From: Halovulum dunhuangense
GTDB lineage: Bacteria > Pseudomonadota > Alphaproteobacteria > Rhodobacterales > Rhodobacteraceae
Length of the DNA: 64,000 nucleotides
Assembly (NCBI RefSeq): GCF_013093415.1
Contig: NZ_JABFBC010000001.1
Span: 1,922,001-1,986,000 of the forward strand
Direction: 5' to 3'
Of this stretch, positions 10,234 to 20,705 are shown in pieces. Every line of letters starts with the position of its first letter. Position 1 is the first letter of the stretch. Below the pieces are notes generated by a model, which was not told the DNA's origin, did no database searches, and was given only the letters and a program-made list of their open reading frames with translations. Made by a program: the position numbers and the translations under genes.

Positions 10234-11187
10234 TTAACCGCCCAGCTTCGCGAGCCGGGCCGCCCTTAGCCGCGCGAAGTCGTCGCCGGCGTGGTAGCTC
10301 GACCGCGTCAGCGGCGTGGCCGAGACCATGAGGAAGCCCTTGCCATAGGCGGCCTTCTCGTAGGCGGCGAATTCCTCGGGCGTCACGAAACGGTCCACCG
10401 CGTGATGCTTCTTCGTCGGCTGGAGATACTGGCCGATGGTCAGGAAATCCACGTCGGCCGCGCGCATGTCGTCCATGACCTGGTGCACGGCCTGCCGGTT
10501 CTCGCCCAGGCCCACCATGATGCCCGACTTCGTGAACATCGACGGATCAAGTTCCTTGACCTTCTGCAAAAGCCGCAGCGAGTGGAAATAGCGCGCGCCG
10601 GGGCGCACTTCGGGGTAGAGCCCCGGCACCGTCTCGAGATTGTGGTTGAAGACGTCCGGCTTCGCCTCGACCACCGTCTCAAGCGCCGATGCGGGGCATT
10701 TCAGGAAATCGGGCGTCAGCACCTCGATCGTCGTCTCAGAGTTCTTGCGGCGCACGGCGCGGATGGTCTGGGCGATATGCTCGGCCCCGCCATCCTCCAG
10801 GTCGTCGCGGTCCACCGAGGTGATGACGACGTGCTTCAGCCCCAGCTTTTCCACCGCGACCGCCACGCGCCCCGGCTCGAACACGTCAAGCGCGTCGGGC
10901 CTGCCCGTCGCCACGTTGCAGAAGGTGCAGCCGCGGGTGCAGATCTCGCCCATGATCATCATGGTGGCGTGGCCCTGGCTCCAGCATTCGCCCACATTGG
11001 GGCAGCCGGCTTCCTCGCAGACGGTGACGAGCTTGTTCTCGCGCATGATCCGGGCCGTCTCGCGGTAGCCGGCGCTGGTCGGCGCCTTGACCCGGATCCA
11101 GTCCGGCTTGCGCAGGATCGGCGCATCGGCCTTTCGCTGCTTTTCCGGGTGGCGCTGGGTGCGGTCTTTCAGGTCTCGGGTCGTCAT
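10234..11187 (-). CDS. lipA: Lipoyl synthase
   Basis: Radical SAM enzyme that inserts two sulfurs into octanoyl groups on E2 and H proteins. The auxiliary cluster cysteines are near 57, 62 and 68 ([12 protein letters not shown]) and the radical SAM CX3CX2C cysteines near 83, 87 and 90 (CTRGCTFCN). The ATG at 11187 is preceded by GGAGG (GCCGGAGGCACGC); the frame stays open to 11283 but that extension lacks family similarity. Product is 317 residues. It lies 99 bp downstream of lpdA on the same strand, a sensible pairing because LipA makes the cofactor reoxidised by dihydrolipoyl dehydrogenase. Confidence 0.97.
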   Translation of the reverse strand: MTTRDLKDRTQRHPEKQRKADAPILRKPDWIRVKAPTSAGYRETARIMRENKLVTVCEEAGCPNVGECWSQGHATMMIMGEICTRGCTFCNVATGRPDALDVFEPGRVAVAVEKLGLKHVVITSVDRDDLEDGGAEHIAQTIRAVRRKNSETTIEVLTPDFLKCPASALETVVEAKPDVFNHNLETVPGLYPEVRPGARYFHSLRLLQKVKELDPSMFTKSGIMVGLGENRQAVHQVMDDMRAADVDFLTIGQYLQPTKKHHAVDRFVTPEEFAAYEKAAYGKGFLMVSATPLTRSSYHAGDDFARLRAARLAKLGG

Positions 11188-11286
11188 GCGTGCCTCCGGC
11201 GGCGGTGTGCGACGGCTTCTAGCAGGGACCGTCGCGAATGTCAGGTGCCCATGCCCGGGACGCGCCGGGCACGGGCCTGTCACCGA

Positions 11287-12684
11287 TCAGAAATGGATCG
11301 CCCGGCCATAGGCGTCCAGTACCGACTCGTGCATCATTTCCGACAGGGTCGGATGCGGGAAGACGGTGTTCATCAGATCCTCTTCCGTGGTTTCCAGGCT
11401 GCGGCCCACCACATAGCCCTGGATGAGTTCCGTCACCTCGGCGCCGACCATGTGCGCGCCCAGAAGCTCGCCGGTCTTCGCGTCGAACACGGTCTTGACC
11501 ATGCCCTCGGGCTCGCCCAGCGCGATGGCCTTGCCGTTGCCGATGAAGGGGAAGCGGCCGACCTTGATCTCGTAGCCCAGTTCCTTGGCCTTCGCCTCGG
11601 AGTAGCCCACGCTTGCCACCTGCGGGTGGCAATAGGTGCAGCCGGCGATGGCTTCAGGCTTGATCGGGTGCACGTCGTTCTTCCCGGCGATCAGCTCGGC
11701 CACCATCACGCCCTCGTGGCTGGCCTTGTGGGCAAGCCAGGGCGCGCCGGCGATGTCGCCGATGGCATAAAGCCCCTCGACCCCGGTGCGGCAATATTCG
11801 TCGGTCACGACATGGGTGCGGTCGATCTTGACGCCCAGCTTCTCCAGGCCCAGCCCCTCGACATTGCCGACGATGCCCACGGCGGAAATCACCGTGTCGA
11901 ATTCGTGGGTCTCGGTCTTGCCGTCCTTCTCGACATGGGCGGTGACCTTGTCGGCGGCGCGGTCGAGCTTCTTGACCGTGGCCTTTTCCAGGATGGTCAT
12001 GCCCTGCTTGGTGAACTGCTTCTTCGCGAAGGCCGAGATCTCGGCGTCCTCCACGGGCAGGATGCGGTCCATCACCTCGACCACGGTCGTCTCGGCGCCG
12101 AGCGTGTTGTAGAAGCTGGCGAACTCGATCCCGATGGCGCCCGAGCCGATCACCAGCAGCTTCTTGGGCATGTGCGGCGGTTGCAGCGCGGTCTTGTAGG
12201 TCCAGACCCGCTTGCCGTCGCCCTCCAGCCCCGGCAGCTCGCGCGCGCGCGCCCCGGTGGCAAGGATGATGTTCTTGGCCACCAGTTCCTCGGTGCCCTT
12301 GTCGGTCTTGACCGCGACCTTGCCCTTCGCGGGGATCGTGGCCTCGCCCATGATCACGGTGACCTTGTTCTTCTTCAGAAGGCCCCCGACCCCGCTGGAA
12401 AGCTGCTTGGCCACCCCGCGCGAGCGCTTGACCACCGCGTCGATGTCATAGCCGATGCCGTCCGCCTTCAGTCCGAATTCCTTGGCGCGGTGCATCAGGT
12501 GGAACACCTCGGCCGAACGCAGCATCGCCTTGGTCGGGATGCAGCCCCAGTTCAGGCAGATGCCGCCCAGATGCTCGCGTTCCACGACGGCGGCGTTCAG
12601 CCCCAGCTGCGCGGCCCGGATCGCGGCCACATATCCGCCCGGTCCGGCCCCGATCACGACGATGTCGAAGGATTTGCTGGCCAT
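11287..12684 (-). CDS. lpdA: Dihydrolipoyl dehydrogenase
   Basis: FAD enzyme (E3) that reoxidises dihydrolipoamide in 2-oxoacid dehydrogenase complexes. N-terminal FAD motif is IVVIGAGPGGYVAAIRAAQLG, the redox-active cysteines are near 43 and 48 (GGICLNWGCIPTK), and the NAD-binding motif is LLVIGSGAIGIEFASFY. The C-terminal HPHPTLSEMMHE carries the catalytic His-Glu pair. Length is 465 residues, normal. AGAGGA lies just upstream of the ATG. The E1 and E2 genes are not in this window. Confidence 0.96.
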   Translation of the reverse strand: MASKSFDIVVIGAGPGGYVAAIRAAQLGLNAAVVEREHLGGICLNWGCIPTKAMLRSAEVFHLMHRAKEFGLKADGIGYDIDAVVKRSRGVAKQLSSGVGGLLKKNKVTVIMGEATIPAKGKVAVKTDKGTEELVAKNIILATGARARELPGLEGDGKRVWTYKTALQPPHMPKKLLVIGSGAIGIEFASFYNTLGAETTVVEVMDRILPVEDAEISAFAKKQFTKQGMTILEKATVKKLDRAADKVTAHVEKDGKTETHEFDTVISAVGIVGNVEGLGLEKLGVKIDRTHVVTDEYCRTGVEGLYAIGDIAGAPWLAHKASHEGVMVAELIAGKNDVHPIKPEAIAGCTYCHPQVASVGYSEAKAKELGYEIKVGRFPFIGNGKAIALGEPEGMVKTVFDAKTGELLGAHMVGAEVTELIQGYVVGRSLETTEEDLMNTVFPHPTLSEMMHESVLDAYGRAIHF

Positions 12685-12752
12685 GGTGAGTCCTCTCTGC
12701 GAAAAATTGGCTTAGTGTTAAACCATCTGGCGCCGTGTTTCCACAGCGCAGG

Positions 12753-13346
12753 CTATGCGCCGGGTTCGGAACCGCCCTGCATCTGGCGCACGACCGCGCC
12801 GTAGCCACCGTCGTCCAGCAATGCCTGTTCCTCTGGCGTGGTCTTTCGGCCCAGCGCCCCGTTGCGATAGGGAAAGCGGCCGAAACGGCGGATGATCTCG
12901 CGGTGCGCGCGGGCGTGAAGGATGTTGTCCGTCCCCGGCATGGCGCGCTCGAAATGCGCGATGCCCGCGTCCTGCAGGGCCAGATCCTCGGCATGCATGA
13001 AGGGCAGGTAGAAGAACTGCCGCGCGGGTGGGTCGATCTCCATGTCCTCGCCGCGGGCGATGGCGTCCCTGGCGACGCCCAGCGCCAGCGCATCGGTCGC
13101 GAATGCCCGCCCCTCGCCGCGAAACAGGTTGCGCGGGAACTGGTCGAGCAGGATCAGGTTCGCAAGGCTTGCCCGCGCGCCCCCCGAAAAGGGCGCCCTG
13201 CCCGCCGCGTGCGCCTTTTCCCAAAGCGCGGCGAAGCGGCGCCGTATCTCGGCGTCGAGCGCGTCGTCCTGCCGGTACCACTGCTCCGGCGTCGTCTCTT
13301 CGAGCCAGAAGGCAAGGATGTCTTCGTGCGTGCTGTGCTGTTCCAT
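12753..13346 (-). CDS. DUF924 family protein
   Basis: Cytoplasmic protein of 197 residues in the DUF924 family, whose biochemical function is not established. Recognisable features are the N-terminal ILAFWLEETTPEQWYRQDDALDAEIRRRF, ILLDQFPRNLFRGEGRAFATDALA, and a central FFYLPFMHAEDLALQD. The ATG at 13346 is preferred over the ATG 18 bp upstream because the family usually starts close to the first FW motif. It is on the same strand as lpdA, 68 bp upstream of it. Confidence 0.85.
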   Translation of the reverse strand: MEQHSTHEDILAFWLEETTPEQWYRQDDALDAEIRRRFAALWEKAHAAGRAPFSGGARASLANLILLDQFPRNLFRGEGRAFATDALALGVARDAIARGEDMEIDPPARQFFYLPFMHAEDLALQDAGIAHFERAMPGTDNILHARAHREIIRRFGRFPYRNGALGRKTTPEEQALLDDGGYGAVVRQMQGGSEPGA

Positions 13347-13385
13347 GCCTGGCATGGTGCCCATCGGGGCCGGAAACGCAATCCC

Positions 13386-14642
13386 TCAGGCGCGCGCGGC
13401 TGCCTCGTCCGCCTTTTCCTGTGCAACCTCCTGCGCCACTTCCAGCGCGACCGGGGTCGCCTGGTGGAACACCGGCGAATAGGCGGTGGTGTCCTCGACC
13501 GCGGGTGCCGGGCGCTGGGTCATGCGGTAGAGCGCATAGACCATGACAGCGGCAAAGAGCGTGCCGAGAAAGACGAAGAACCCGACCGGGCCGATCCGCG
13601 CCATCAGCAGGCCGATCACGATGGGGCCCATGATCGCGCCCAGCCCGTTGGCGAACAGAAGCCCGCCCGAGGCGGAGGCCATGTCGCCCGGCTCCAGGAA
13701 GTCGTTGGTATAGGCGATCATCAGCGAATAGAGCGGGTTCGCCATCGCGCCCACGATGAAGCCCACGATGCAGACCACGGTGAAATCGCCCAGAACCGGC
13801 AGCGCAAGAAGCGAGGCGGCCGCCCCGATCGCGGTGCCCCCCACGATCAGCTTGCGCCGGTCCATCCGGTCCGAGATCCAGCCCACGGGATACTGGAACA
13901 GCAGGCCGCCGAGGTAGATCAACCCCACCAGCAGCGAGGTCTGCGCCGTGGAGAACCCGGCCTCCGAGGCGTAGACCGCGCTCATTCCGAAAATGCCCGA
14001 GAACACGCCCCCCAGCAGGAAGCAGCCGACCATGCCCAGCGGCGAGATATGGAACAGCTGCGCCAGCGTCATGGGCTTCGTCGCCTCGAAGGCCGGTGCG
14101 GGGGTCTTCGACAGCAGGATCGGCGCGAAAGCCACCGACACCAGCACCGACATGATGACGAAAAGCGTGTATTCGGCCGGATCTGCGATGTTCAGCAAGC
14201 CCTGCGCCGCGATGATGCCCACCATCTGCACGATCATGTAGAGCGACAGCGCCTGGCCCCGCGTCTCGTTGGTCGACGCCCCGTTGAGCCAGCTTTCCGA
14301 CACGATGTAGACCCCGCAGAAGCATAGCCCGACGATGAAGCGCATCAGCGCCCAGCTGACGGGATGCGGGATCGCCGCATAAAGGATGAAGGCCGCCGAG
14401 ATCAGCGAGGCCAGCGCCGCGAAGACGCGCACATGGCCCACCTGCGCGATCAGTGCCGGCGTCAGCTTGGAGCCCGCCAGGAAGCCAAGGAAATAGGCCG
14501 ACATCACATAGGACATCGTGCCCGCGTCATAGCCCTCGATCGCGCCGCGCACGCCTAGTAGCGTACCCTGCAACCCGTTGCCCACCATCAGGAAAAGAAG
14601 GCCCAGCAGAAGCGGCCACGAGGTGCGCAAAACGGTCAGCAT
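13386..14642 (-). CDS. MFS transporter (YcaD/UMF-type sugar-phosphate-like subfamily)
   Basis: Inner membrane protein of 418 residues with about twelve hydrophobic segments. The first cytoplasmic loop region reads YFLGFLAGSKLTPALIAQVGH and the second half has the matching QYPVGWISDRMDRRKL, a typical MFS loop 8-9 motif. The substrate cannot be inferred. The C-terminal 40 residues are a charged, Ala/Glu-rich cytoplasmic tail (EVAQEVAQEKADEAAARA). It lies between DUF924 and queA, all on the minus strand, with short gaps. Confidence 0.87.
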   Translation of the reverse strand: MLTVLRTSWPLLLGLLFLMVGNGLQGTLLGVRGAIEGYDAGTMSYVMSAYFLGFLAGSKLTPALIAQVGHVRVFAALASLISAAFILYAAIPHPVSWALMRFIVGLCFCGVYIVSESWLNGASTNETRGQALSLYMIVQMVGIIAAQGLLNIADPAEYTLFVIMSVLVSVAFAPILLSKTPAPAFEATKPMTLAQLFHISPLGMVGCFLLGGVFSGIFGMSAVYASEAGFSTAQTSLLVGLIYLGGLLFQYPVGWISDRMDRRKLIVGGTAIGAAASLLALPVLGDFTVVCIVGFIVGAMANPLYSLMIAYTNDFLEPGDMASASGGLLFANGLGAIMGPIVIGLLMARIGPVGFFVFLGTLFAAVMVYALYRMTQRPAPAVEDTTAYSPVFHQATPVALEVAQEVAQEKADEAAARA

Positions 14643-14710
14643 GAAAGTGTCCTGTCAGTCTTTCGGCCGCGGCAGCGGCATCCCGCCCTGGCCCCGGCAA
14701 GGCCAGTGCA

Positions 14711-15772
14711 TCAGGCGTCGGGCAGCAGCAGCGAACTGTCGCCGTAGGAAAAGAAGCGGTATCGGCCCGCGATGGCATGGTCATAGATGCGGCGGATGCG
14801 GTCCACCCCCATCAGCGCCGAAACCAGCATCATCAGCGTGGATTTCGGCAGGTGGAAATTCGTCATCAGCCCGTCGGCCACATGGAATGCGAATCCCGGC
14901 CGGATGAAGATGTCGGTATCGCCCCGAAATGGCGCGATCGTGCCGCCGCGGGCGGCCGCTTCGATCAGGCGCAGCGCCGTGGTGCCGACCGGGATAACCC
15001 GCCCGCCGCGCGCCCTGGCGGCGGCGATGGCGGCGGCGGCTTCTTCCGTCACCTCGCCCCATTCGGCGTGCATCCGATGCAGGGCGATGTTCTCGACCTT
15101 GACGGGAAGGAAGGTGCCCGCACCGACATGCAGGGTGACGAAGGTGCTTTGAACGCCCGCCTCGGCCAGCCGCGCCAGCAGCGCGTCGTCGAAATGCAGC
15201 GATGCGGTCGGGGCCGCCACCGCGCCGCGCACCCGCGCGAACACCGTCTGGTAATCCTCCAGGTCCTGTTCGTCGGCGGCGCGCCTGCTTTCGATGTAGG
15301 GCGGCAGCGGCATCTCTCCGGCGGCTTCCAGCGCCGCGTCGAAATCCGGCCCCGTGCGGTCGAAGCGCAGCGCCACCATCGCGCCGTCGCGCGAGATCAC
15401 CTCGGCCGACAGATCGCCGGCAAAGCGGATCACGTCGCCCGCGCGCAGGCGCTTGGCGGGCCGCGCCAGCGCGTCCCAGCTGCCGTCGGGGCGGGCATGG
15501 GCCAGCATCACCTCGACCTGCGAGACGCCGTCGCCATGCGCGCTGTCGCGGGTCCGCGTGCCGCGCAGGCGCGCCGGGATCACGCGGGTGTCGTTGAAGA
15601 CAAGCAGGTCGCCGGGGCGCAGGAAATCGGCCAGGTCGGCCACATGCGCATCCGCGATGCCATCGCCCCGCGCCACCAGCAGCCGCGAGGCCGGGCGCGG
15701 CCGCGCGGGGCGCAGCGCGATGAGTTCCTCGGGCAGCGCGAAGTCGAAATCGTCGAGGGTAAGATCGTCCAT
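14711..15772 (-). CDS. queA: S-adenosylmethionine:tRNA ribosyltransferase-isomerase QueA
   Basis: Transfers and isomerises the ribose of SAM onto 7-aminomethyl-7-deazaguanine in tRNA, forming epoxyqueuosine. Family motifs are [24 protein letters not shown] at the start, [30 protein letters not shown], and [17 protein letters not shown] near the end. Length 353 residues is normal. The ATG at 15772 matches E. coli QueA; a GTG at 15790 overlapping the upstream AsmA-like stop is an alternative. Neither has a clear Shine-Dalgarno sequence, so coupling to the upstream gene is likely. Confidence 0.95.
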   Translation of the reverse strand: MDDLTLDDFDFALPEELIALRPARPRPASRLLVARGDGIADAHVADLADFLRPGDLLVFNDTRVIPARLRGTRTRDSAHGDGVSQVEVMLAHARPDGSWDALARPAKRLRAGDVIRFAGDLSAEVISRDGAMVALRFDRTGPDFDAALEAAGEMPLPPYIESRRAADEQDLEDYQTVFARVRGAVAAPTASLHFDDALLARLAEAGVQSTFVTLHVGAGTFLPVKVENIALHRMHAEWGEVTEEAAAAIAAARARGGRVIPVGTTALRLIEAAARGGTIAPFRGDTDIFIRPGFAFHVADGLMTNFHLPKSTLMMLVSALMGVDRIRRIYDHAIAGRYRFFSYGDSSLLLPDA

Positions 15773-15782
15773 GGCGCGGGTT

Positions 15783-18700
15783 TCAGCCACCGGGGGCGTC
15801 CGGGGCGCCCTGGGCGAATATCTCGCGGATGGCGCCGGGTGTCAGGATGGAAAGCGGATTGACCGAGATCTGCGGCTCGCTCGCGCTGCCTGTAATCCGA
15901 AAGTTGGCCCCCAGCAACCCCTCGCCGGGCCGCCCGCCCAGCAGCCGGCCGATCAGCGGCAGGCGCTCGAACATGCCGTTCAGCGCATAGAGCGGCGACA
16001 GCACGCCGTTCATGTCAAGCCGGCCCGCCACCGTGTCGTAGGTTCCCGAAATCGTCACGCCCAGATCCGGGCCGACCGCCCGCGCGCCGCTGACCGTCAC
16101 GCGCCCGTCGGCAATCGCAAATCGCCCCTGCGCATCGGCAAAGGCGATCCCCTCGCCGCCCGCGGCCGCACGGCGCGCAAGACCCTCTACCGTGGCACCC
16201 TCCAGCAGACGCGCCAGGGTCGCATCGCTCAGGACCCGGCTGCCCTGAAGCGAGAAGACGCCCGACAGCGCCCCGCCGCCGGGGGCAAGCGAGACGCGCA
16301 GCGTGCCGCCCGCGGCATTGCGGAAAAGCCCCGCCGCGCGCAGGGCTGCGCCGCCATCCTCGCTTTGCAGGAACACCTCGCCCCCCTCGCGCAGAAAGCC
16401 CGAGAGCGGCGCCCGCCCGTTCACCTGCGCCGTGAAGCGACCCAGCGGCGCCTGCCCGGTCGCAAGGCTGCCGCGCAGATCCGTCAGCCGGATCGCGTCG
16501 GTCACGATCACCTCGCGCGGCGCGAAGTCGAGCGCGACACCCCCGCCGCCGCCGCCGCCGCCCAGCCCCGCCATTGGGGGCAGGCCGCGTCGCAGATCGA
16601 TGCGCCCGCCCTCGATCGCGACCTTGGCCGGGTTCCCCGCCCGCCAGCGCAGCGGCGCATCGAGCCAGCCGCCAAGCGCCAGCCGCGACAGGCGCGCGCC
16701 CTCAAGCCGCTGCCCGGAGATGTCCAGCGCCCCCTCGATCCGCAGGCCCGGGGCACCCAGGCGCAGATCCTCGACCGTCGGCGCGGGGCCAAGGCGGCCC
16801 GCAAGTTGCAGGCTGCCTTCGGCGGCGGCCGATTTGCGCCAGCCCAGCGGCGGGATCGACAGGGCCAGCCCCGAAAGCGGCAGATCGACCGAATATGCAG
16901 GCGGCACGCCCTCGGGGCCCAGGGTCAGCGCGAAGCGGCCCGTGCCTTGCCCCTCAAGGCTGCCTTCCGGCAACGGAATGCCCAGCCCGGCGACGGACAG
17001 GGGCGTCACCACCAGGCTTCCGGTCACCGTCGCCGGTCCGGCATCGGGGCCAAGCGGCCGGGCAAGGCGCGCCTCCAGCGGCACGTCGTCCAGCCGCACG
17101 GTCCCCGCGATCTCGAGCGTGTCGTTCGTGGCGTTCAGCTTCAGCGTCTCTGCCGCCAGCACCCGGCCCGGCACCAGCGACCCCGAGCGGACATCGCTCA
17201 GCGTCGCGCGGACATCCGCCTCCACGTCCCGGTCCGTCAGCCCGTCGCGAAGCGGCAGGCGCAGGGTGGCGACCACCTCGGCGCGGCCGGTGGCCATGTC
17301 CGTGCCCTGCCCCGCGCGGCTTGGCAAGCGCAGCGGCGGGTTGTCCACCAGCGCCAGCAGCTGCGGGATCTGCCCTGACCCCTCCAGCCGTATCTCCGCC
17401 ACCGACGGCCGGGCCCGCGCATCGGCAACCAGCATGCGGCTGCCCGCCAGATCGACGCCCGCGCCCTGCCCGGGCCCGGTGTGCCCCGCATCGAGCACCA
17501 GTTCGAACCGTCCGTCGATCAGCTGGCCCGTGCCGCGCGCGCCCACCAGCGCGGGCATCCGCGGCAGGATGCGCGCGACGCCGTCCCGGAAGCCGAAATC
17601 GAGGCCGATCTCCCGCGCGCCCCCGCGCTGGCGCAGGTGCAGGCTTGCCTCGGTCACAAGCCCCGCCTCAAGCCGCTCGTCCAGCCAGGTGCGCAGGCGC
17701 GGCCGCAACTCGGCGGGCCAGAGCGGCATGAGCCGGTCACGCGGCAGGTTCACCGCCCCTGCGTCCAGCGCAACGTCCCAGCCTTCGGGTTCCGGCCGGG
17801 CGCGGCCCGACAGGCTGACACGGGTATCGCCGTCGCGCAGTGACAGCGTGCCGATCTCGATCGTGAAGGGGCTGCGCGTGAGCCGCGTCACGGCGCGACC
17901 GTTGCGAAAGACGATCGGCGCGCCCTCGGTGCCCGCCAGCGCCACCTGGTAGAGATCGAGCTGGCTGACCAGCGCCGCGACCGCCCCCGTGGCATCGCGG
18001 TCCACCAGCACGACCCCGTCCGCGCGCAGGCTGCCGCGCTCGGTCACCAGATCGAGCGAGTCGAGCCGGAACCGGTCGCTGCGCGGGTCGTACGAGAAAT
18101 AGACCGATGCCGCGTCGAAGGCGATCTCGCGCTCGGGCGTCGGGCGCAGGGCACCCGCGCCCATCCGAAGCGCGCCCGACAGCGCCAGCAGGTTGCCCGC
18201 ATCGCTGAATTCCGCGGCAAGCGCCCCCGAGACCGGCGCGTCCACCAGCGCGAGAAACTCGAGCAGCGCCACCTGCGCCGCGACATCCCCGGGCCGCGCA
18301 TTGTCGAAGCGGACCGCGTAGCGCGTGATCCCCGCCGCCTCCTGCCGCTGGATGGTGGCCTGCACCGGCACGGACGCCCCCTGCCCGTCGCTGAGCGTGG
18401 CAGTGACCGACGCGTTGAGCCGCCCGGCCCCGCGTTCGAGATAGGCGCTTGCGTCCCGCGCCACCCAGCGCCGCCCGGCGCGGCCGTCGTGATAGGTGAT
18501 GTCGGCCCCGACCAGGTCCACCCGTTGCAGCCGCGACAGCGCCTCGAGCCGCCCGAAGATGGCGGCGGCGTCCAGCATGGCTTCGAAATCGGCGCCGCCA
18601 CCCCCGCCCGCGCCCAACAGCGGCACCGGCGCACCGGCGCCCGCGCGATCGGCGCTCAGCGTCAGGGCCCCCGTTTCGGCCCGGATCAGGTCCAGCGCGA

Positions 18701-19139
18701 TACCGTCGAGCGCGATGGAGGTCGGCCGCAGCGCCCCCTGCAGGCCGCCAAGCACCTGGAAGCCGGTGGCGATCCGCGGCAGCGACAGGCTCGGCCCCTC
18801 GCCGCCCCCGATGCGCACGTCGTTCAGCGTCAGTCCCGCAGGGTCCGCGCCTTCGCCCAGCGTGAAGCCGACAGAGCCGACGGTGATCTCCTCGGCGCCG
18901 ATCCGCTCTGCGATCCAGTGCTTGAGCCGCGGGTCGATGGAGTTCAGCACGAATTCCCGCCCGTCGAGCAGCGCCAGCACCACCAGCGCGAGGATGGCCG
19001 TCAGGCTGACCAGCTTTGCCACCAGCGACCCCGTCTCGCGCAGGCAGAAGGCGCAGAACCGCGTCAGCCGCCCCTGTGCGGGGCGTCTGCGTCCGCGCCG
19101 CGCCGTGGTGGCGGCGATCTGTCTGCGGGCTGCCTTCAA
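15783..19139 (-). CDS. Giant AsmA-like (DUF3971/YhdP-type) envelope protein
   Basis: An 1118-residue protein with one N-terminal membrane anchor ([21 protein letters not shown], about residues 40-61) and a long periplasmic part rich in beta-strand repeats. The C-terminal region ([28 protein letters not shown]) matches the AsmA/YhdP C-terminal domain. Members of this superfamily form hydrophobic grooves thought to move phospholipids between the membranes. The start appears to be TTG at 19139, preceded by GAGG; a GTG near residue 40 is an alternative that would begin at the membrane anchor. The stop lies next to queA. It is divergent from bcp. Confidence 0.85.
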   Translation of the reverse strand: MKAARRQIAATTARRGRRRPAQGRLTRFCAFCLRETGSLVAKLVSLTAILALVVLALLDGREFVLNSIDPRLKHWIAERIGAEEITVGSVGFTLGEGADPAGLTLNDVRIGGGEGPSLSLPRIATGFQVLGGLQGALRPTSIALDGIALDLIRAETGALTLSADRAGAGAPVPLLGAGGGGGADFEAMLDAAAIFGRLEALSRLQRVDLVGADITYHDGRAGRRWVARDASAYLERGAGRLNASVTATLSDGQGASVPVQATIQRQEAAGITRYAVRFDNARPGDVAAQVALLEFLALVDAPVSGALAAEFSDAGNLLALSGALRMGAGALRPTPEREIAFDAASVYFSYDPRSDRFRLDSLDLVTERGSLRADGVVLVDRDATGAVAALVSQLDLYQVALAGTEGAPIVFRNGRAVTRLTRSPFTIEIGTLSLRDGDTRVSLSGRARPEPEGWDVALDAGAVNLPRDRLMPLWPAELRPRLRTWLDERLEAGLVTEASLHLRQRGGAREIGLDFGFRDGVARILPRMPALVGARGTGQLIDGRFELVLDAGHTGPGQGAGVDLAGSRMLVADARARPSVAEIRLEGSGQIPQLLALVDNPPLRLPSRAGQGTDMATGRAEVVATLRLPLRDGLTDRDVEADVRATLSDVRSGSLVPGRVLAAETLKLNATNDTLEIAGTVRLDDVPLEARLARPLGPDAGPATVTGSLVVTPLSVAGLGIPLPEGSLEGQGTGRFALTLGPEGVPPAYSVDLPLSGLALSIPPLGWRKSAAAEGSLQLAGRLGPAPTVEDLRLGAPGLRIEGALDISGQRLEGARLSRLALGGWLDAPLRWRAGNPAKVAIEGGRIDLRRGLPPMAGLGGGGGGGGVALDFAPREVIVTDAIRLTDLRGSLATGQAPLGRFTAQVNGRAPLSGFLREGGEVFLQSEDGGAALRAAGLFRNAAGGTLRVSLAPGGGALSGVFSLQGSRVLSDATLARLLEGATVEGLARRAAAGGEGIAFADAQGRFAIADGRVTVSGARAVGPDLGVTISGTYDTVAGRLDMNGVLSPLYALNGMFERLPLIGRLLGGRPGEGLLGANFRITGSASEPQISVNPLSILTPGAIREIFAQGAPDAPGG

Positions 19140-19193
19140 GCCTGTACGATCCTCTGGCCGCTTCCCGCCCCCTCAGCGGGGGTGGTCAAGCTC

Positions 19194-19221
19194 TTGCCGG
19201 GCATGGCCCCGGTGCCATATC
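19194..19221 (+). promoter_or_regulatory. Putative promoter of bcp-DUF455
   Basis: TTGCCG (-35, 19194-19199) lies 16 bp from CATATC (-10, 19216-19221), placing a start about 30 bp ahead of the bcp ATG at 19257. This lies in the divergent gap with the AsmA-like gene. The match is fair and is not experimentally supported. Confidence 0.35.
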
Positions 19222-19256
19222 CAGCGGCAGGATCCACTCTAACCAAGAGGTGCCCC

Positions 19257-19730
19257 ATGTCCAATACCGGCCCGCAACCCGGCGAAAATGCGCCCGACTT
19301 CACCCTGCCCCGCGACGGGGGGCAGACCGTCTCGCTGGCGGATTTCGCCGGCAAGGCGCTGGTGCTCTACTTCTACCCCAAGGACGACACCGGGGGCTGC
19401 ACCAAGGAAGCAGTCGCGTTTTCCGGCCTGCTGGACGACTTCCACGCCGCCGGGGCCGCGGTGCTGGGCGTGTCCAAGGACACGGTCGCGAAGCACGAGA
19501 AATTCGTGGCCAAGCATGACCTGACCGTGCCGCTTCTGTCGGATGCCGAAGGCGATCTGTGCGAGCGCTATGGCGCCTGGGTCGAGAAAAGCATGTATGG
19601 CAAGTCCTACATGGGCATCGAGCGCTGCACCTTCCTGATCGGGCCCGACGGCACCATCGCCCGTGTCTGGCGCAAGGTGAAGGTTCCCGGCCATGCCGAG
19701 GAGGTGCTGGACGCGGTGCGCGCGCTGTGA
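19257..19730 (+). CDS. bcp: Thiol peroxiredoxin, BCP/PrxQ family
   Basis: Thioredoxin-fold peroxidase that reduces hydroperoxides. Of 157 residues; N-terminal PGENAPDFTLPRDGG, then the active-site strand LVLYFYPKDDTGGCTKEA with peroxidatic Cys near 48, and a C-terminal GIERCTFLIGPDGTI. The usual TPGCT is TGGCT here, and the resolving Cys that many BCPs carry five residues later (EACDF) is Ala-Val-Ala-Phe, so the protein is probably a 1-Cys or atypical type; Cys in IERC could serve instead. The stop codon overlaps the GTG of the ferritin-like gene, implying coupled expression. Confidence 0.94.
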   Translation: MSNTGPQPGENAPDFTLPRDGGQTVSLADFAGKALVLYFYPKDDTGGCTKEAVAFSGLLDDFHAAGAAVLGVSKDTVAKHEKFVAKHDLTVPLLSDAEGDLCERYGAWVEKSMYGKSYMGIERCTFLIGPDGTIARVWRKVKVPGHAEEVLDAVRAL

Positions 19731-20551
19731 GCGCGGCGCTGCCCGCAAGCCTTGCCGACTGTGCCGTGGCGGTGCTGGGCACGGCGGATGCCAGGGCCAA
19801 GACGGCCCTGTCGCGCCGCTGCGCCGCCGCCTGGTTCGAGGGGCGCGAACAGGGCAGGCCCATGCCGATCGGCACAGCCCGCCCGCCCGACAGGCCCGCG
19901 CGTCCCGCGAAGCCCGAACTTCTGGACCCGCGCGACGTGCCGCGCCGGCGCCCCGGCTCGGCGGCCGGCCGGCTGGCGATCCTGCACGCCATCGCCCATA
20001 TCGAGTTGAACGCCGTCGACCTGCACTGGGACATCATCGCCCGCTTTACCCATGTGCCGATGCCCGCGGGCTTTTACGACGACTGGGTGAAGGCGGCAGA
20101 CGAGGAATCAAAGCACTTCGACCTGCTGTCGGACCGGCTTGAAGCGCATGGCGCCTTTTACGGCGCGCTGCCCGCCCATGCCGGGATGTGGCGCGCGGCC
20201 GAGGACACGGCGCAGGATCTGGAGGCGCGGCTGGCCGTGGTGCCGATGGTGCTCGAGGCGCGCGGGCTCGACGTGACCCCGGGAATGATCGCGCTTTTCG
20301 AGAAGGCGGGCGATGCCGATACCGTCGCGGCGCTCGAGGTCATCTATGCCGAAGAGGTGGGCCATGTCGCCTATGGCTCGAAGTGGTTCCACTTCCTGTG
20401 CGGGCGTCACGATCACGACCCGAAGGACCGGTTCCACGACCTTGTGAGACGCTATTTCCACGGCGCGCTGAAGCCGCCCTTCAACGTCGAGAAACGCGCC
20501 GAGGCCGGTCTGCCGCCCGACTTCTACTGGCCCCTTGCCGAAGAGGTGTGA
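19727..20551 (+). CDS. DUF455 family ferritin-like protein
   Basis: A 274-residue protein of the DUF455 family, predicted to adopt a ferritin-like four-helix bundle. Candidate metal ligands occur in the helical motifs LHAIAHIELNAVDLHWD, AADEESKHFDLL, LEARGLDVTP and IYAEEVGHVAYG, a pattern consistent with a carboxylate-bridged diiron site. Function is not established. The GTG at 19727 overlaps the bcp TGA (GTGA). Co-expression with a peroxiredoxin suggests a redox or iron-linked role, which is inference only. Confidence 0.88.
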   Translation: MSAALPASLADCAVAVLGTADARAKTALSRRCAAAWFEGREQGRPMPIGTARPPDRPARPAKPELLDPRDVPRRRPGSAAGRLAILHAIAHIELNAVDLHWDIIARFTHVPMPAGFYDDWVKAADEESKHFDLLSDRLEAHGAFYGALPAHAGMWRAAEDTAQDLEARLAVVPMVLEARGLDVTPGMIALFEKAGDADTVAALEVIYAEEVGHVAYGSKWFHFLCGRHDHDPKDRFHDLVRRYFHGALKPPFNVEKRAEAGLPPDFYWPLAEEV

Positions 20552-20586
20552 CCGCCGGGTGCGCGGCATTTCGCCGATCCGCCCTG

Positions 20587-20606
20587 AACCATTCCCCTGA
20601 ATGGTT
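20587..20606 (+). terminator. Hairpin after the DUF455 gene, possible terminator without T-tract
   Basis: Perfect 8-bp stem AACCATTC (20587-20594) / GAATGGTT (20599-20606) with loop CCCT, 36 bp after the DUF455 stop. No T-run follows, so intrinsic termination is uncertain; it could also be part of the M23 gene leader. Confidence 0.3.
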
Positions 20607-20705
20607 GCGTGACCGGAACCGCTTCTCTACACGAGAGGGCATAACAAGAAATCGTGAGGCCGCAGCAGGCGGCACCCCACACACAACCGGGAAGATGACT
20701 GAGCG

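Noticed and set aside
15772-15790. GTG at 15790 as the queA start
   Set aside because: It would add six residues lacking in QueA relatives; ATG at 15772 matches the family, although the GTG cannot be excluded.
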